Below are positions 12,206 through 24,486 of a stretch of 64,000 nt of DNA, in pieces. Origin of the DNA: Saccopteryx bilineata. Taxonomy: Eukaryota > Chordata > Mammalia > Chiroptera > Emballonuridae. The position numbers and the translations under genes are program-made. The notes below the pieces were generated by a model. That model ran no database searches. It saw nothing but the letters and a program-made list of their open reading frames with translations, and was not told the origin of the DNA. The stretch lies in the NCBI RefSeq assembly GCF_036850765.1, contig NC_089491.1, positions 90,304,740 through 90,368,739 of the forward strand, given 5' to 3'. The stretch's first letter is position 1; each line of letters starts with the position of its first letter.

Positions 12206-13700
12206 TATGTATTATTTCCATGACTTATTTTCTTCTGCTCAACATTATCATTTGAGATTCATGCTGATAAAAATAGCTGTTTTATTTATTTCATTGACGT
12301 TTAGTAATCACCGAACCAAAATTTATCTACTTATTCTCTTGTTGATGGACATATATGCTATTTCTAGTTTTTATTTTTACAATCAATGCTGTGCATTTAT
12401 TCTGTCATATATATGTAGGATTTTTTCTAGCATATCTATATATGCCATATATATTTTTTTGGTATATGTATATATATGAAAAATTGCTGGGTCATTAAAG
12501 TATGCACATCATTAACTCAGTAACCCTCTTTGGTAATTCACACACACATCAGAAATGTATGAAACTTCTCCTTCCTCCACAACTTCACCAAGACTTACTG
12601 TCCTACTTTTTAAAAATTTGCAGTAGAGTGGGTATAACAGTATCTCTTGGTGGTATTAATTTGCATTTCCTTGATTTAAAATGAGACAATCTTTTCATGT
12701 ATTTATTGGAATGTTGAGTTTTCTGTGAAAAGCCTGTTTATTTTTTTGCCTTTATATTTTCCACTTTTTTATATACCATGGATATTAGTTCCTTTCTAGT
12801 TTTATATGTTGTAAATATCTTCTTTTCTTCTACCGTTGGCTGCTCTTCTCATTTTCTAAATATCATATAATAAATAGTTTTAAAATTTTTTTTATATGAG
12901 AGAAGGGGAGACAGACAAACCGCCACATGTGCCCCAAATGAGATCCACCTGGCCACCCTCATCTGGAGCTGCTCCAATCAACCAAGCTATTTTTAGCACC
13001 TGAGACTGACTCGCTCAGACCAACCAAGCTATCCTCAGCACCGGGGCCATGATCAAACCAATCGAGCCTCTTGCTGTGGGAGGGGAAGAGAGAGAGAAGG
13101 GGGAGAGGGAAAGGAGGGAAGCAGATGATTGCTTCTCCTGTGTGCCTGATGGGAATCAAACCCAGGACGTCCATAAATTGGGTCGATGCTCTATCCATTG
13201 AGCCAACCGGTCAAGGCCTAGTTTCCAATTTAAGGCAGTCAAATTTCTTACTTTTTTCTTTACAATTTCTACTTTTTGTGTTATGTTCATTTGAGAATAA
13301 TATTCAGGTTTTATTTCCCCATACAGATTAATGATTGTTCTAGAAATATCTCCTTAATGACTCATCTTTTTCCTGGTGATCTATAAGATTTTGTCTGTCA
13401 TATTATTCTATAGTCTATTTGTCTATTTCTTCACCAGTGTTACTATTGTTTAATCATTTTTTTATATCTGATTCTACTGTTAACAGTCTCTTTTTAAAAA
13501 ATTGTCTTTCCCTAATCCTTTGCTTTTCTGTATATACTTGATAATTATGTTGAGATTTTAATGGGAAATGCATTTGATTTATTGAATTTTTCTTCTCATT
13601 TTACTTTTTCCCTTTACTATTTTGATATTTATATATACTAATTTCATCCTGTTAGTTGATATTATTAAAGTGTGTAAATTAACTTTATTAAAATAAACTT
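12206..13700 (-). mobile_element. Old LINE-1 (L1M/HAL1-like), interrupted by a SINE
   Basis: On the plus strand the usual reversed ORF2 3' landmarks occur in order: TGCTCAACATTATCATTTGA, CTCTTGTTGATGGACATATA, AATTGCTGGGTCATTAAAGT, a TTCCTCCACAACTTCACCA block, and GGTATTAATTTGCATTTCCT. These correspond to the ORF2 end of an ancient L1. The sequence resumes after a SINE (12886-13218) and carries on as typical reversed L1 text to about 13700. Many stops in every frame: long dead. Confidence 0.7.
12886..13218 (-). mobile_element. VES-like SINE inside an old L1
   Basis: Starts with a T-run (reversed poly-A) and ends GAGCCAACCGGTCAAGGCC, the reversed tRNA-like head. The B-box is diverged (reversed ATCAAACCC). 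About 330 bp, shorter and more diverged than the young copies. A short TAGTTT at both edges may be what remains of the target duplication. The old L1 resumes on the right. Confidence 0.85.
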
Positions 13701-13959
13701 AATAAAGTTTAATTTCATCAGTACCTTTAACTTCCTCTCAAACTAAAAATGGTCATAACATTTGGGTAAGGCTTTACAATAAAACATTTTTAAAATGGTA
13801 GTAGATAAATAGGCAAATAATAGTCTTTGAAAGTTTTAACTGAGTTTACATAGCCTCTGTTGCTTAGTTTTTCTAATCTGAGTTTTATTACTTAACTCTA
13901 AATTCTATTCTCCCCTTCACAATGGGGGATATCCTAGTTTAAAAAATGTCTCCTTCTCT

Positions 13960-14008
13960 CTTCTCTCTCTCTCTCTCTCTCTCACTCACTCACTCACACA
14001 CACACACT
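13960..14008. repeat. CT/CACT/CA microsatellite
   Basis: A CT run passes into a few CACT units and then CA units. Seen directly. Confidence 0.85.
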
Positions 14009-15819
14009 ACCCTCTTTCCCTCCCTCCTCAGATCTCATTCTCTCTCCAGGTTCACTTGGGTGCTCCCACTGTCCCAGGAGTTCACCTCTGGCTTGGTACT
14101 GACCCATGTCATTATAACTTTCTTTCCCTGTCTGCTTCCCCACTAAGCTGAAAGCACCTCCCAGGTTCCAGTGCCTACATTCAAGAGTAGAATTACACCA
14201 TTGAGACTCATTCTTTACTAAACATTATCTCTGTAAACAAGATTCCTGAACAGGACACACTTTTGGTGAGAACAAGGACACCCTGTGAGGCAAGAAGTCT
14301 GAGCGCTTGCCCCAGGATAGTTCTTTGGGGTTCTGTAATCCCTGGCCTTGGCCTTAGCTCTTCTGACTCTGTAGACCAAGTCTAATTGCTCCAAGGAAGG
14401 AGTCAGTCTTCTCACATTACTGAGCTGCGGGGTGGTGGTGAGAAACTGCTTCCATGATCTGCTTTTGTTTTGATTATGAAAAGTCTCTCCTTCACAGTCA
14501 TCAGATTTCAAGAAAACATGTCACTTTCTCCTTATATTAGGTTGACTATTGCAGACTGTTTGTTATTGAGTTGGGATAGATGCCAACCCATTCTAAAATG
14601 TCCTTTATATCACAGAAGGAAGGCCAGAAATTACACTTTCCAGAATCCTCTTCTCATTATAGTTCCAGGCTAGAGGTGGCCTTTGTGAAGATAAGATAAA
14701 ATTCCACATGTGAAATGCCAAGCACAATGCCCAGCACAGAGTATTTAATCAATTGCAGGTATTTTTCTCAACTTCATGCTGATGTCATATTCAGAGCATT
14801 CACATTGAATCCAATGAATGTATAACCTTGAGAGGCTAACAGATATATTTATTAATCAATGGTGATCACTTTCTCTAGAGAAGTGTTAACTATAATAATA
14901 GCAAAATCTGGAACTGACCTAGTATAAGTCCAAATGAAAAAGGAACAGTTAAGATGACATATGTGCTGGGAAATTTATCTAATAAGAGTAATTGTACATT
15001 TTATGTCAATTCAGTATTAAGATCCATTTTTTTAATTAACTAATAATAATCATGCTGTCATTTTACTGCATTGTGCATATCTTCCTACTCCTTCTTGGAC
15101 CTTCAAGTACGATCTGATAAAATATTAATTAAAATAGAATTGCTGCATTCTGAAAAGTTAGAGTAGAGAGAAAAATGGCTATACACGCAGCACTCACATA
15201 CTGTCTTACAGAACTTAATACTCTGGGTTATCTAAAAGAGACATTCTAGAGAAATAACTAAATAAACACAAATCACAAAGGTGGAAATGAAGGAAGGGAA
15301 ATATCAATTAATAGGCATGTGATATGTGCTCAGTGCTTATAAATAGTATCTTACTTAATTGCTCAAGTTAACCAAGGTATTTTGTTAAGAGCCTGTGAAG
15401 TAGGTATTTGTCTTTCCATATAATACACGAGGAATTGGAATCGTTTTGCTCAATATTACATAGTAGTAAGTGAAAGAGTCAGAATTCAAACCCTCTGATG
15501 TTTATTTATACTACGATATTTTATCTAAGAAAAAGAAAACTAAATAAAACAAAATGAAATTCTTTTGATTAGCTATGTAATACCAGAGGCATTGGTTCAC
15601 ACACAATAGATGTTTTATCTCAGCACTCCTGGGCATTGCTGAGGTCCATGGGGCAGAGTCTGCATAAATAATTCCCTTTGCAGTGTTAGGATGTTAGGAT
15701 GTCATGTTAGGATGGATTTAAAATAACTGAAGGCCTCTGGAGGATGAAAGGTATAAGAGGATCTTTTGCAGCAGCCCACATACTGGCCTTTGGTTGAAGG
15801 TTATAGCTACCATAGACTG

Positions 15820-15985
15820 CAACATCAGGCACCCCGTGAACGTTTTATACACAATATCTAATTTTAGCTTCAAAATGGCCCCTGAACTATGAACTATTAT
15901 TAATCTCATTTTACAGATAAAGACTCATTGACTTTGAGAGATCAAATAATTTGCCCAAGGTTAAACAGGGCCTACCTATCTCTGA
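15820..15985 (+). repeat. MIR element
   Basis: Contains CTCATTTTACAGATAAAGAC then GAGAGATCAAATAATTTGCC and CCAAGGTTAAACAG, the conserved MIR core and 3' half. Confidence 0.7.
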
Positions 15986-16387
15986 AGTTCATTCTTATGA
16001 ACATTATGCTCTATTTTACAATTAGACATTATACTGTATTCTACAGTATAAAATGTAAATTTGATTGCACTGAGACATTAAGGACAGGCCCTGGAAAGTC
16101 CTGTTTTACCTGCAATGCCCAGACCAGGGGACACTAGAGGGGGAAGGGTACCTTCTAACTAGCCCATTCAGATGTCTTCAAAACTATGGGATACACAAGA
16201 TACCTGAGGCTAGACATTAACATATCAACCTTAAACGGGTCTTCTTACACCTTGGTGTCTTTTCTGAGGACCTCTGAGGCACTAGAGCTGTCACTGTCTG
16301 GTGTTACCCTGAATTAGCCATCACAGAAGGTTAATTGTTTAAAATCAATGAAATGAATTTTTAATGAATCAAAAACCAAAACTAAAA

Positions 16388-16413
16388 TATATATATATAT
16401 ATATATATATATA
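16388..16413. repeat. TA dinucleotide run
   Basis: Uninterrupted TA units of about 26 bases. Confidence 0.9.
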
Positions 16414-17799
16414 CTGGGTCAGAAACTGTGAAGCAAGATGGGCCAAGCTGACTGAACCCTGAATTATCGGAACCAGTCCTGGTCAGTCTCGGACCTCAGT
16501 GGTAAAGCTGATGCACATCACTCCTGTGTCATGGAGAACATTCCAGCTATCCCAGAAAGTTGGGACATGGAGAGAAGAATGGATACATTGTTGTCTCATG
16601 TGAGGAGTCAAGATAGCAGGATCCACTTGTGAAAGATAAAGACCCTATATGGAAATGGACATCCCCAAGAATAGCATGTGGCCAATAGGCAAAGAGAGAC
16701 AAAATAAGGGGCACCTGGGAGGTATTTTGTTGGACTGGAAGACACCTAAAAAATGGTATATGATTGTAAGTAAAATGAGGCAGCTCTCTGTGTCCGAGAT
16801 GAGGACATCTCTAAGATAAATTGTTAAGTGAAACAAACAAACAACTCTATGTATGTGTAGCATGTTCACATTTATATATATTAAGTGATGTAAAGAGCTC
16901 TGTACAAACATTTGCATCTGCTTATTTGTATTTAGGACAACATTAAAGGAATACATCACAATGACATCTGGACAAGGAGCTGGGGAGCCGCAGTGTGCAG
17001 GAAACTGACTTTCCACTGGAAGACCTTTTATGTCATGCCACAAGCATACTACCTCAACAGAAACCATATGATTTTAATAATAAAAGAAAACATCTGTGTG
17101 TATATACCCAGATATGTCTGTACAGGAAACAAACATAAACAAAAATAAAACCCAACTCTGGAGAAATGCTGCACTATTTTCAGACTGGGTAGACAATGCT
17201 GGTTCAGATTCAAAGAGGATAAAACTCAGAAACTAGAAAAAGGAAGCCTGCATTTCACTGCTCTCCATTCAAAGCCATGCGTCCTGAGATGCAATCGTTA
17301 CAAGATAGGCAGCTGATACAGCTAACTTTAAAATGCACTTTTTTCCTCCCCAACTCCCATTGCTTTTCCTCATTTTATGGACATTGCAATATGAGCAAGT
17401 TGAGGTTCCTGAGGTCCTCATTGCATTTTTTTTGCCTAATAAAAGGTAAAGAGATTTAAAACTAGTTCAGGCATACTGTATCTCAAAGTTAAAAACTCTG
17501 AATTTATATGTACCAGAAATAAGCTTGATGGTAATTGAAAAATATACACCTATATACACATATGTATGTATGTGTGCATGTACACACCACACACATACAC
17601 AGACATCTCCCAATGGTTACATGTGCAATGCAGCAGACACTGAATGCCTGTGAGATCCAACACCTGACTTTCAATGGGGCCACATATTATTGAGACTTCA
17701 GTGAACTCACTGTGTTTAGTTTTCATACTGTCCGACTCAAGGCTATAATCTTCCTGAAGTTTCCTTCAGTCCAGGAAAAATTGACATAGCAAGTGTGCT

Positions 17800-18310
17800 A
17801 GATGGATTACAAGAATGGTAGCAATTCTTTCTCTCCCTGTATCCACAGCACCTGCAATATGACTTTGAAGTTCCTTCCATTAAAGGAGTCTATTGTCCAG
17901 TCTTTGGGTTGGGGCTGGCCTCCTTACTCACTGTAGCAAGTAGAATGCACTGATGTGGCCGCCGGCCCGTTTCAAGCCCAGGTCTCACATGGTTTCTGTG
18001 CTCTGCTCACTCATCCTCATTTCTGCCACAGACAAGTCCTGGCTGCCCTTCTGAAGAATGAGAACATGGGCAGGAGAACCCAGTCACTGACACCAAGGGC
18101 ATCCCAGACCAGTCAGTTCCCGCTCTGCCTGCCAGTTGACCACAGGCAATGCCAGACCACAGCCTGACAAGCTGAGAGTGACTGAGGCCAAGCCAGATCA
18201 TCAAAACTGCCCACTGACCCACAGACTCAGGAGGAATAATGGCTAGTTTTTTGCTTTAAACCACTTTTTTGGTGGTTGTATGTTATGCAGCATTATTACA
18301 ACAAGACATA
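17800..18310 (+). mobile_element. Old ERVL-like LTR remnant (tentative)
   Basis: Ends with AGTTTTTTGCTTTAAACCAC, TTGTATGTTATGCAGCATTA, the kind of 3' end found on several old mammalian LTRs in which a TTTAAGCCACT..TTTGTTATGCAGCAATA string precedes the terminus. The body is diverged. Family not settled; a related-looking body is at about 57460-57830. Confidence 0.4.
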
Positions 18311-19395
18311 AATTGTTCAGTAACAAAACAAGGCATTTTTAAAAAATACTGTGGGCTTTTTTACTAATATTTACTCTAATTGTCACTTGTATAAACATTT
18401 CTGTTGAGGAGGAAAAGAAGCACATCAAAGCGAAGCATAAGTAGAGTACAGTTATGAGAAAACCATTTTTATTTTGGGTTTCCTAAATTTAAAAAGTTAC
18501 CTGTCAATTAGAATAAGGTTCTTCCATTTTCCACTCAGTCTTGGGCCTATATGGTGATCTTTTCCTGAAGAGACCGTGGGATAGATCCCTAAGTGTAGTG
18601 GTCAGACACAGGAATATGCCAACAGTACCCAACATGCATCTTTATCCTTCCCCCACCCATCCACTCCCATGCCTCTGTCAGCTACTCCAAGCCAAGTACG
18701 CTGAAGGTCCTTACCTAGTTCCTGAGATAACCACATTGGAAATAGCATCTCATTGGTTTATCTTTCTTGGCCTGTGATGAGTAGCCCAGTCATAGCTGTT
18801 TATCCTTCAATATGCCCCAAGTTCCTCTATTACTAGCAAGGATAAGACTTCAACACCAGTGGAAGGAAATCTTTGGTTGAAGCATTCCCAACCATTTATA
18901 TATATGCAGTTAAAGTGTCTAGACTAGACCCCATGTCAGCAAATGGGAACTCTACAAATTTCTATGTTGTCTTTCCCGGAAAAGAAAGACCAAGGCTAAC
19001 CAATCAGTGCTTGTCTGCCTTTATCATGAGTTATCCAATTCGGTTCCAAGATTTCCCTTTGCTCCTTGTAAGGAAACTAGTCCTGCTTTAACCACTCACC
19101 AAGTGCCTAGTATGACTTCCTCAATCCTTGTTTCTTTGGTCTATACACCATCTCTCTCCTTGTACAGCTCTTCAACCTCCTTTCTATTTGTTAGATTGGG
19201 AACTGCCCAATGCATGAATCGCTAAATAGAAGCATGTTAGACCAGTAACTTCTCGGTAAAATATTTCCATATTTTATATACATATATATATTTTATATTA
19301 TACACACACACACACAGATATACAGACACACATGAATTCTGCCTGGGACAGCTATGTCCTTTATGTTCTGGCCTTCATCATCAAGCTATCCTGAT
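18311..19395. other. Unique DNA, no gene seen
   Basis: No nameable repeat except a TA/CA tract at about 19268-19335. Open frames up to 78 residues without motifs. Confidence 0.45.
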
Positions 19396-19409
19396 AAAAG
19401 CCAAATTTT

Positions 19410-19806
19410 TTATTTTTTAATTTTTTAATTTTTTCTTTTTCTTTTTTTTCTTTTTTAATATTTTTCTGAAGTTAGAAACGGGGAGGCAGACAGACTCCCG
19501 CATGCGCCCAACCGGGATCCACCTGGCATGCCCACCAGGGGGCGATGCTTTGCCCATCTGAGGCGTTGCTTTGTTGAGACCAGAGCCATTCTAGCACCTG
19601 AGGCAGATGTCATGGAGCCATCCTCAGCTCCTGGGCCAACTTTGCTCCAATGGAGCCGTGGCTGCGGGAGGGGAAGAGAGAGGAAGGAGAGGAGGAGGTG
19701 TGAAGAAGCAGATGGGCGCTTCTCCTGTGTGCCCTGGACGGGAATTGAACCCAGTACATCCACAGGCTGGGCTGACGTTCTACCACTGAGCCAACCGTCC
19801 AGGGCC
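19410..19806 (-). mobile_element. VES-like SINE with 13-bp target duplication
   Basis: Flanked by AAAGCCAAATTTT at 19397-19409 and 19807-19819. The element begins with a long, impure T-tract and ends GAGCCAACCGTCCAGGGCC. The B-box read on the minus strand is GGTTCAATTCC, one change from consensus. The body includes the family blocks reading (plus strand) CACCAGGGGGCGATGCTTTG and CAATGGAGCCGTGGCTGCGG. Fairly young judging by the intact duplication. The 97- and 119-residue frames over it are repeat translation. Confidence 0.92.
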
Positions 19807-19869
19807 AAAGCCAAATTTTAAAACAAAGTTTTTTTGTTTGTCTGTTTGTTTATTTTGTTTGTTTGTTTT

Positions 19870-19982
19870 GCTCTAGCCAGGTAGCTTAGTTGGTTGGAGC
19901 ATTGTCCCAATACACAAACTGATGTTTCTCTCTCTCACCTCCTATTCTCTAAAATGAATAAATAGCTTAACAATAAATAAAA
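19870..19982 (+). mobile_element. Short Ve-1/MEG-like SINE, internally deleted
   Basis: Head GCTCTAGCCAGGTAGCTTAG, TTGGTTGGAGCATTGTCCCA, then directly the 3' part GATGTTTCTCTCTCTCACCT and TCTCTAAAATGAATAAATAG. The segment that should hold the B-box and the second tRNA-like part is missing. The A-box region is still visible. It differs from the VES-like and CCTGACCAGGC families by its GGTTGGAGCAT head. Confidence 0.75.
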
Positions 19983-20229
19983 CCAAGTGTTTTTGTTTTG
20001 TTGTCTTTGTTTTTCCAACCACCACATAAGCAGTATTTCATCTGGTTCTGGTTCCTCTCCCACTTGTACCACCCACCTTGGGGACCACAGACAAAGTCCT
20101 GACGTATCTCAAGTCCAGTCCTCTGCATAGTGACAAACACTAGAGTGTGCCACACACTGGTGACCACAGAAATAAAGTCCTTGGCATGGAATTAAGATCA
20201 AATCTGAAAAACTAAAAGACAGTTTTCAG

Positions 20230-20602
20230 CCCTAACCTGTTGGCTCAGCAGTATAGCATTGGCTGGGTGTGTGGATGTCCCAGACTTGATTCCCAGCCAG
20301 GGCACATAGGTGAAGCACCCATCTGCTTCTCTACCCTTCCGCCTCTCCTTCCTCTCTGTATCTCTCTTCCCCTCCCACAGCCAAGGCACCATTGGAGCAA
20401 AGTTGGCCGCGGTGCTGAGGATGGCTCCATGGCCTCCGCCTCAGGCATTGGAATAGCTCTGGTTGCAACGGAGCAATGGCCCAGATGGGCAGAGCATCGC
20501 CCCCTAGTGGGCATGCCGGGTGGATCCCAGTCAGGTGCACACAGGAGTCTGTCTCTCTACCTCCCTGCTTCTCATTTCAGAAAAAATATAAACAAACAAA
20601 CA
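20230..20602 (+). mobile_element. VES-like SINE, older copy
   Basis: Head CCCTAACCTGTTGGCTCAGC with a diverged B-box, then GCACCCATCTGCTTCTCTAC, the CATTGGAGCAAAGTTGGCC block, AGAGCATCGCCCCCTAGTGG, GGGTGGATCCCAGTCAGG and a tail CATTTCAGAAAAAATATAAA. Flanks share an imperfect duplication (AAGACAGTTTTCA left, AAGACTGTTCTCA right). Lies in opposite orientation to the SINE at 19410-19806. The long 175-residue frame here is SINE translation. Confidence 0.88.
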
Positions 20603-20689
20603 AGAAGACTGTTCTCACCATTCAAGACTAAGAACAATAGTAAGGATGCCAAGTCCTTTTATAATCGTGAACATTCTATGGGCCATAAA

Positions 20690-20900
20690 AATAGTTTATT
20701 GAATCCTTATTATGTGCCAGGCATTGGATTGTTTCATATGCTTTATATGTGTTTCATTCTTATCTAGCTTCTTGAGTTAAGTGCTATCACCATCTCCATT
20801 TTTTGACAGGGATAAGTGATGCCAAGAGAGGCTAAGTAACCTGCCTAGGGTTGCAGAGTTTGTGAGGTGTACAGGTCAGGTGTCAACCCAGGAAGGCAGC
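20690..20900 (+). repeat. MIR element
   Basis: Contains TTTATTGAATCCTTATTATG, TGCCAGGCATTGGATTG, TTTTTTGACAGGGATAAGTG, GAGAGGCTAAGTAACCTGCC and TAGGGTTGCAGAG in order, a well-preserved MIR-type 3' half. Confidence 0.75.
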
Positions 20901-22330
20901 CCTCCAGGTACATGATCTCTGTTTGCCAGCTGCCCTCACAGCCACAAGCAATGGGGCTGCGGCTCTGCCTTTACGAGAATTCTGAGATTGGTTCTTAGAC
21001 TCACTGCCTAAGAGAGAGGAATGTGAGAGGCAATTTATACAGTATATTTCCTTCCAGAATGAAAGGACTCATTTCCTTGTCACAGTGCTGCAGACACTTC
21101 TGTGGAAAAAAAAAATCCCTGGTCATTACTAGGAGCATTAGCGGCAATCTCCCACAGGGAGTGAAGGTTTCTTTGTTCTGATAATGACAAAGATAGGCAT
21201 TGGGGTGAGGAAGGCTGAGGCACTGCAATGTAACCTGCTTTTAGCATACCAGCATCTTAGGGTCATTGTGAGACTTAAAAGGAACCATTCATAGGCTGGA
21301 TTTATTATAGCATTTAGCACATAGTAAGTGCTCATTAAACATCAGTTTTCTTTAACTGTCACCTTTGCCAAAACTTAATATTTTTCTAATTAAATATTAA
21401 TGTTAGTCACATTATGAAACTTTCCAACACTTGAGAATCCCTTTTGTCCCTGGAAAATGTCATTTTAAAAGACCCAGCTTCTAGTCTGAAATCACTGCTA
21501 GCCTAAATAGTCCCTAGCCATTAGGGTGTCATTTTTACACTTTCTCCTCAGAAGCATTAGTGTTAGCTGACCAAGGTAGGAGAGAGCAAGGGCTGCTAAC
21601 CACATTCTGGGAAAATCTTGAAATGTGAATGCCTTTCCCAGAAGCAAAACAACACTCTTTATTCAGCCATCTACAACCATGAATAACTTTGATTTCTGGC
21701 CGGAACCCCTTTTAGGAGCTTGTAATTGAGGAACACGCTCAAGGAAGATAACTCTATTATGTCACTTGCCACATTTATTGACAAATCTGAATCCTGCTAC
21801 ACATCTTGGATCTGGTACGCAGCAGAGGACCGGGCACCTTGTAGACACTCAATAAGTGTGATTTGAACAAGGAGCTCTATGAAAAGGCCAAGTGGCCACA
21901 TGTTACAATTAATGTGAAATGTCTCCCCAGAACTAGAATTTTTTACAAAAGTTAGTATAATGAATGTGACCTATTTAGGGAAGAAAATGACTGTGAAATA
22001 TATGAATTAACTGTCAATGGAAAAGAGTAACTTAATTAAAAAGACTACCTATGTGAGATGCTGGAGAGAATGTTAGATTTTGTCTAATGAATACATCCCT
22101 ACTGTCGCTCAAACTCTAGCAAGCTGCAGAAAGTAACAGAAGGTAGTTTGTCTCAGTTTCTGCAAGGTTTCACCCCTACCTCCATGACCCAGTCCCTCAA
22201 TTCTGTGTCATACTGTAAATATTATAAGAGGACATCTTGCACATATTCTCTAAATTTGGTAAAGATCTATAAAGCCATATTTGGTATGAGAGAGAGAGAA
22301 TAAATATTTCATTTTATTTATATGTTTTAG
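20901..22330. other. Mostly unique DNA
   Basis: A MIR-like tail at about 21260-21345 (CATTTAGCACATAGTAAGTG, CTCATTAAACATCAG). Otherwise no repeat or gene that I can name. Confidence 0.45.
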
Positions 22331-22336
22331 ACCAAG

Positions 22337-22860
22337 TGTAAAGCCAGTAGCCGTGGCCACCATCACAGCCACCTGGCTTTTGCAGGTTCGCATTTGATCT
22401 GGAAGGATGGTAAAGAAACTGTGGAGCCAAAAACTGGCATTCCACTTTCCTTTATTCTAGACTCACACTCGGCAAGTGAGTAAAAACAAACAGTAGGAAA
22501 CACTTTCCTTTCTATTTAGGGGTCCCAAAGCCACTGACTCATTCGAGTTTTCCTAGAATTAAAGGCTTCCACCTCACCATTCCGTCATCTTGACTATCTC
22601 CTCCATGTGGCCGCCCTGCCCTGCTACACCATGGGCTCTTCCTCTCTACAAGAACGTGATCACTCTCTCCAAAATGGCCTACTAGCTTCTCCTTTTAAAA
22701 TTTTTTGGTGGGACAACCCCCTCCTCCAGCACACATTAGCATAACCAAGCCCCTTCCCAAGCAAGAAGGTCAATTACCTGTTATCACGTGAGAGCATCAC
22801 CAAGTGAAAACAGCGGCTATCTTTAACAGAGTGAGCATAAATTAACTTATCGGTCCAACA
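22337..22860 (-). mobile_element. Solo LTR, family A copy 1
   Basis: 524 bp starting TGTAAAGCCAGTAG and ending CGGTCCAACA on the plus strand, so TG..CA bounded, with CCAAG on both sides (22332-22336, 22861-22865). Related copies lie at 24015, 35152 and 38021. Read on the minus strand it begins TGTTGG, has a TATA-like TTTTAAAAGG in the middle and an AATAAA in GAATAAAGG before the last 110 or so bases, the order expected in an LTR. No internal retroviral sequence is attached. Class not determined. Confidence 0.75.
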
Positions 22861-22865
22861 CCAAG

Positions 22866-24010
22866 AAAATCTGTTTTTCTGATGTTATAATGACTCCAGG
22901 CATTTAGAAACCTATGGTAAAGGTCCTATGTGTGCTAAACATGATATTTTTTTCATTGAGCATCTTGATATACTTCATAAGCTTCACAATAGACCAGTGC
23001 TCAATTTTCATATCTTTCATTAACAACCTTTGAGATAAAACCATGCTGAAAAGGAGGAACCCTCGTTTCCCATTCTATTAGGCACTTAAAATTAATTGTG
23101 AAGTTCTTATAAGAGAATTCCCTTCAGTTAAATTAAGGTTACTTGAAAGAACAACACACGATGGGTGGCCTCTTAGTAGAAATAAGAGATAGGACATAGG
23201 TGGACACTAAATGCATAAAATCCATTTCAGAAGTAATTAGAGATAATCAGATATATCTAAACCAATAATGTGATATTTTAAAAATTTAATAACAATCTAA
23301 TTAGAATTTCACAATTAAAAGTTTAACATTTATATGCTATCTGAACTCCGGATATTTTCCATTCAAATTTTTGAAACAAATTAAAAATCTTATTTTTCTT
23401 GGGAGACAAGTGTTACCCCTCAGTTTGACCTACAAAAACCATTAAAGAAAAATACATATATTAGCGTAAGAACACATATACCTACCAGCAGGGCCCACAA
23501 CTGCTGAAATACTCTGCTATCTTTGCAGCTCAATCAGCATCAGTTACAAGGACCACTCCTCCCCTACCCCCAAATACTCAGTTATCAATTTGAGCAGAAA
23601 GGTCGTTTTCCCCTGGCAAGTAGATGGTAAATAACATTAAGGTAGGCTTAAAATGGGGGGAGCTGGGTGGAAAGGAGTGAGGTATGCGGAACATCTAGTT
23701 TAAGGAATATCTAAAGCATTGGCTGATGCTTTTCTTCATTTGTACTAAAAACCAATTAAAAAAAATTATAATGTTCATATTTCTTTGTCACTATTTCTCA
23801 GACTGGCTCCACTGGTTTGGCTTGTGTGCAGCTCAGTTTTGTTCCTCTGTGTAGTCCCTTTTGTGTAAGATTATACACTACTTATCATATAGCTTTTCCT
23901 GGTATAATGTAGTTATATCCTCAGAGCATGGATCTTCCTGTTCTCTGAATGCTAGCTGTCCTCTGTGTAATGCTGGTGTTTTTATGTGGGTTCACTAGTC
24001 ACTGGCAAAG
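22866..24010. other. Unique AT-rich DNA between LTRs
   Basis: No gene or nameable repeat. Contains short A/T-rich blocks around 23270-23400. Confidence 0.45.
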
Positions 24011-24014
24011 ACAG

Positions 24015-24483
24015 TGTAAGGCGGGTGGCCATGGCCATGCAGGTTCACACTGGATTCAGGCAGATGGTAAAGGACTTGTGGAGCCAGAAAATGGTGGGCC
24101 ATTCTGTTTATTAAAGACATGTAAGGGCTGATGAGCAAACAGTCAGGGAAGATTGCTTCCCTTTTCTCAGGTCTCCCAAGCCCCTAGCACTCCGGACTCA
24201 CCAGACTCATTCTCCAGACTCACTGGACTCATAGGTCCCCACCTGCCTCAGCACTCTCCAGCCAAACAGGTCGAGCCAAAATACCCCTTTTTCCAGCAAA
24301 CAATAGCAAACAATCGCCCCACCCCATGGAGGCAGGCAATCCACAATTTGCAAGCTGTCCCCCTCCCCACAGGGCAAGCACCTGTAGCCTTCCACAGACC
24401 ATACACACATGGTGCCGCCCCACACCAATGCAAAATACAAGTGAGCAAACCTAAACACACTTTACAAACTTGTTTGCCCAACA
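24015..24483 (-). mobile_element. Solo LTR, family A, divergent subfamily (copy 4)
   Basis: Begins TGTAAGGCGGGTGGCCATGG and ends TTTGCCCAACA. It shares both ends with the other family-A LTRs (GGTTCACACTGGATTCAGGC, GGTAAAGGACTTGTGGAGCC, GTGAGCAAAC..CAAACTTGTTTGCCCAACA) but has a different middle with clusters of CTCACTGGACTC and CCCCTCCCCACAGGG. Minus-strand AATAAA occurs in TTTAATAAACAG. Target duplication is unclear: ACAG occurs at 24011-24014 and 24481-24484, which would trim the family end by 3 bases. Frames of 64-111 residues here are in LTR DNA. Confidence 0.65.
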
Positions 24484-24486
24484 GGT

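Larger units (their letters stand above)
14009..17790. other. Mostly unique DNA with MIR remains and a TA run
   Basis: MIR-like segments lie at about 14690-14760 (CCAAGCACAATGCCCAGCAC), 15310-15500 and 15820-15985 (CTCATTTTACAGATAAAGAC, ATTTGCCCAAGGTTAAACAG). A TA run lies at 16388-16413. The 140-residue minus-strand frame at 16645-17067 has no motif I recognise and no transcript-like surroundings. Confidence 0.45.

Noticed and set aside
16645..17067. 140-residue minus-strand open frame
   Set aside because: Isolated, no recognisable domain, no splice or promoter context; length not remarkable in 64 kb of six frames.
20240..20767. 175-residue open frame
   Set aside because: Runs through the SINE at 20230-20602 into flank; no motif beyond repeat translation.
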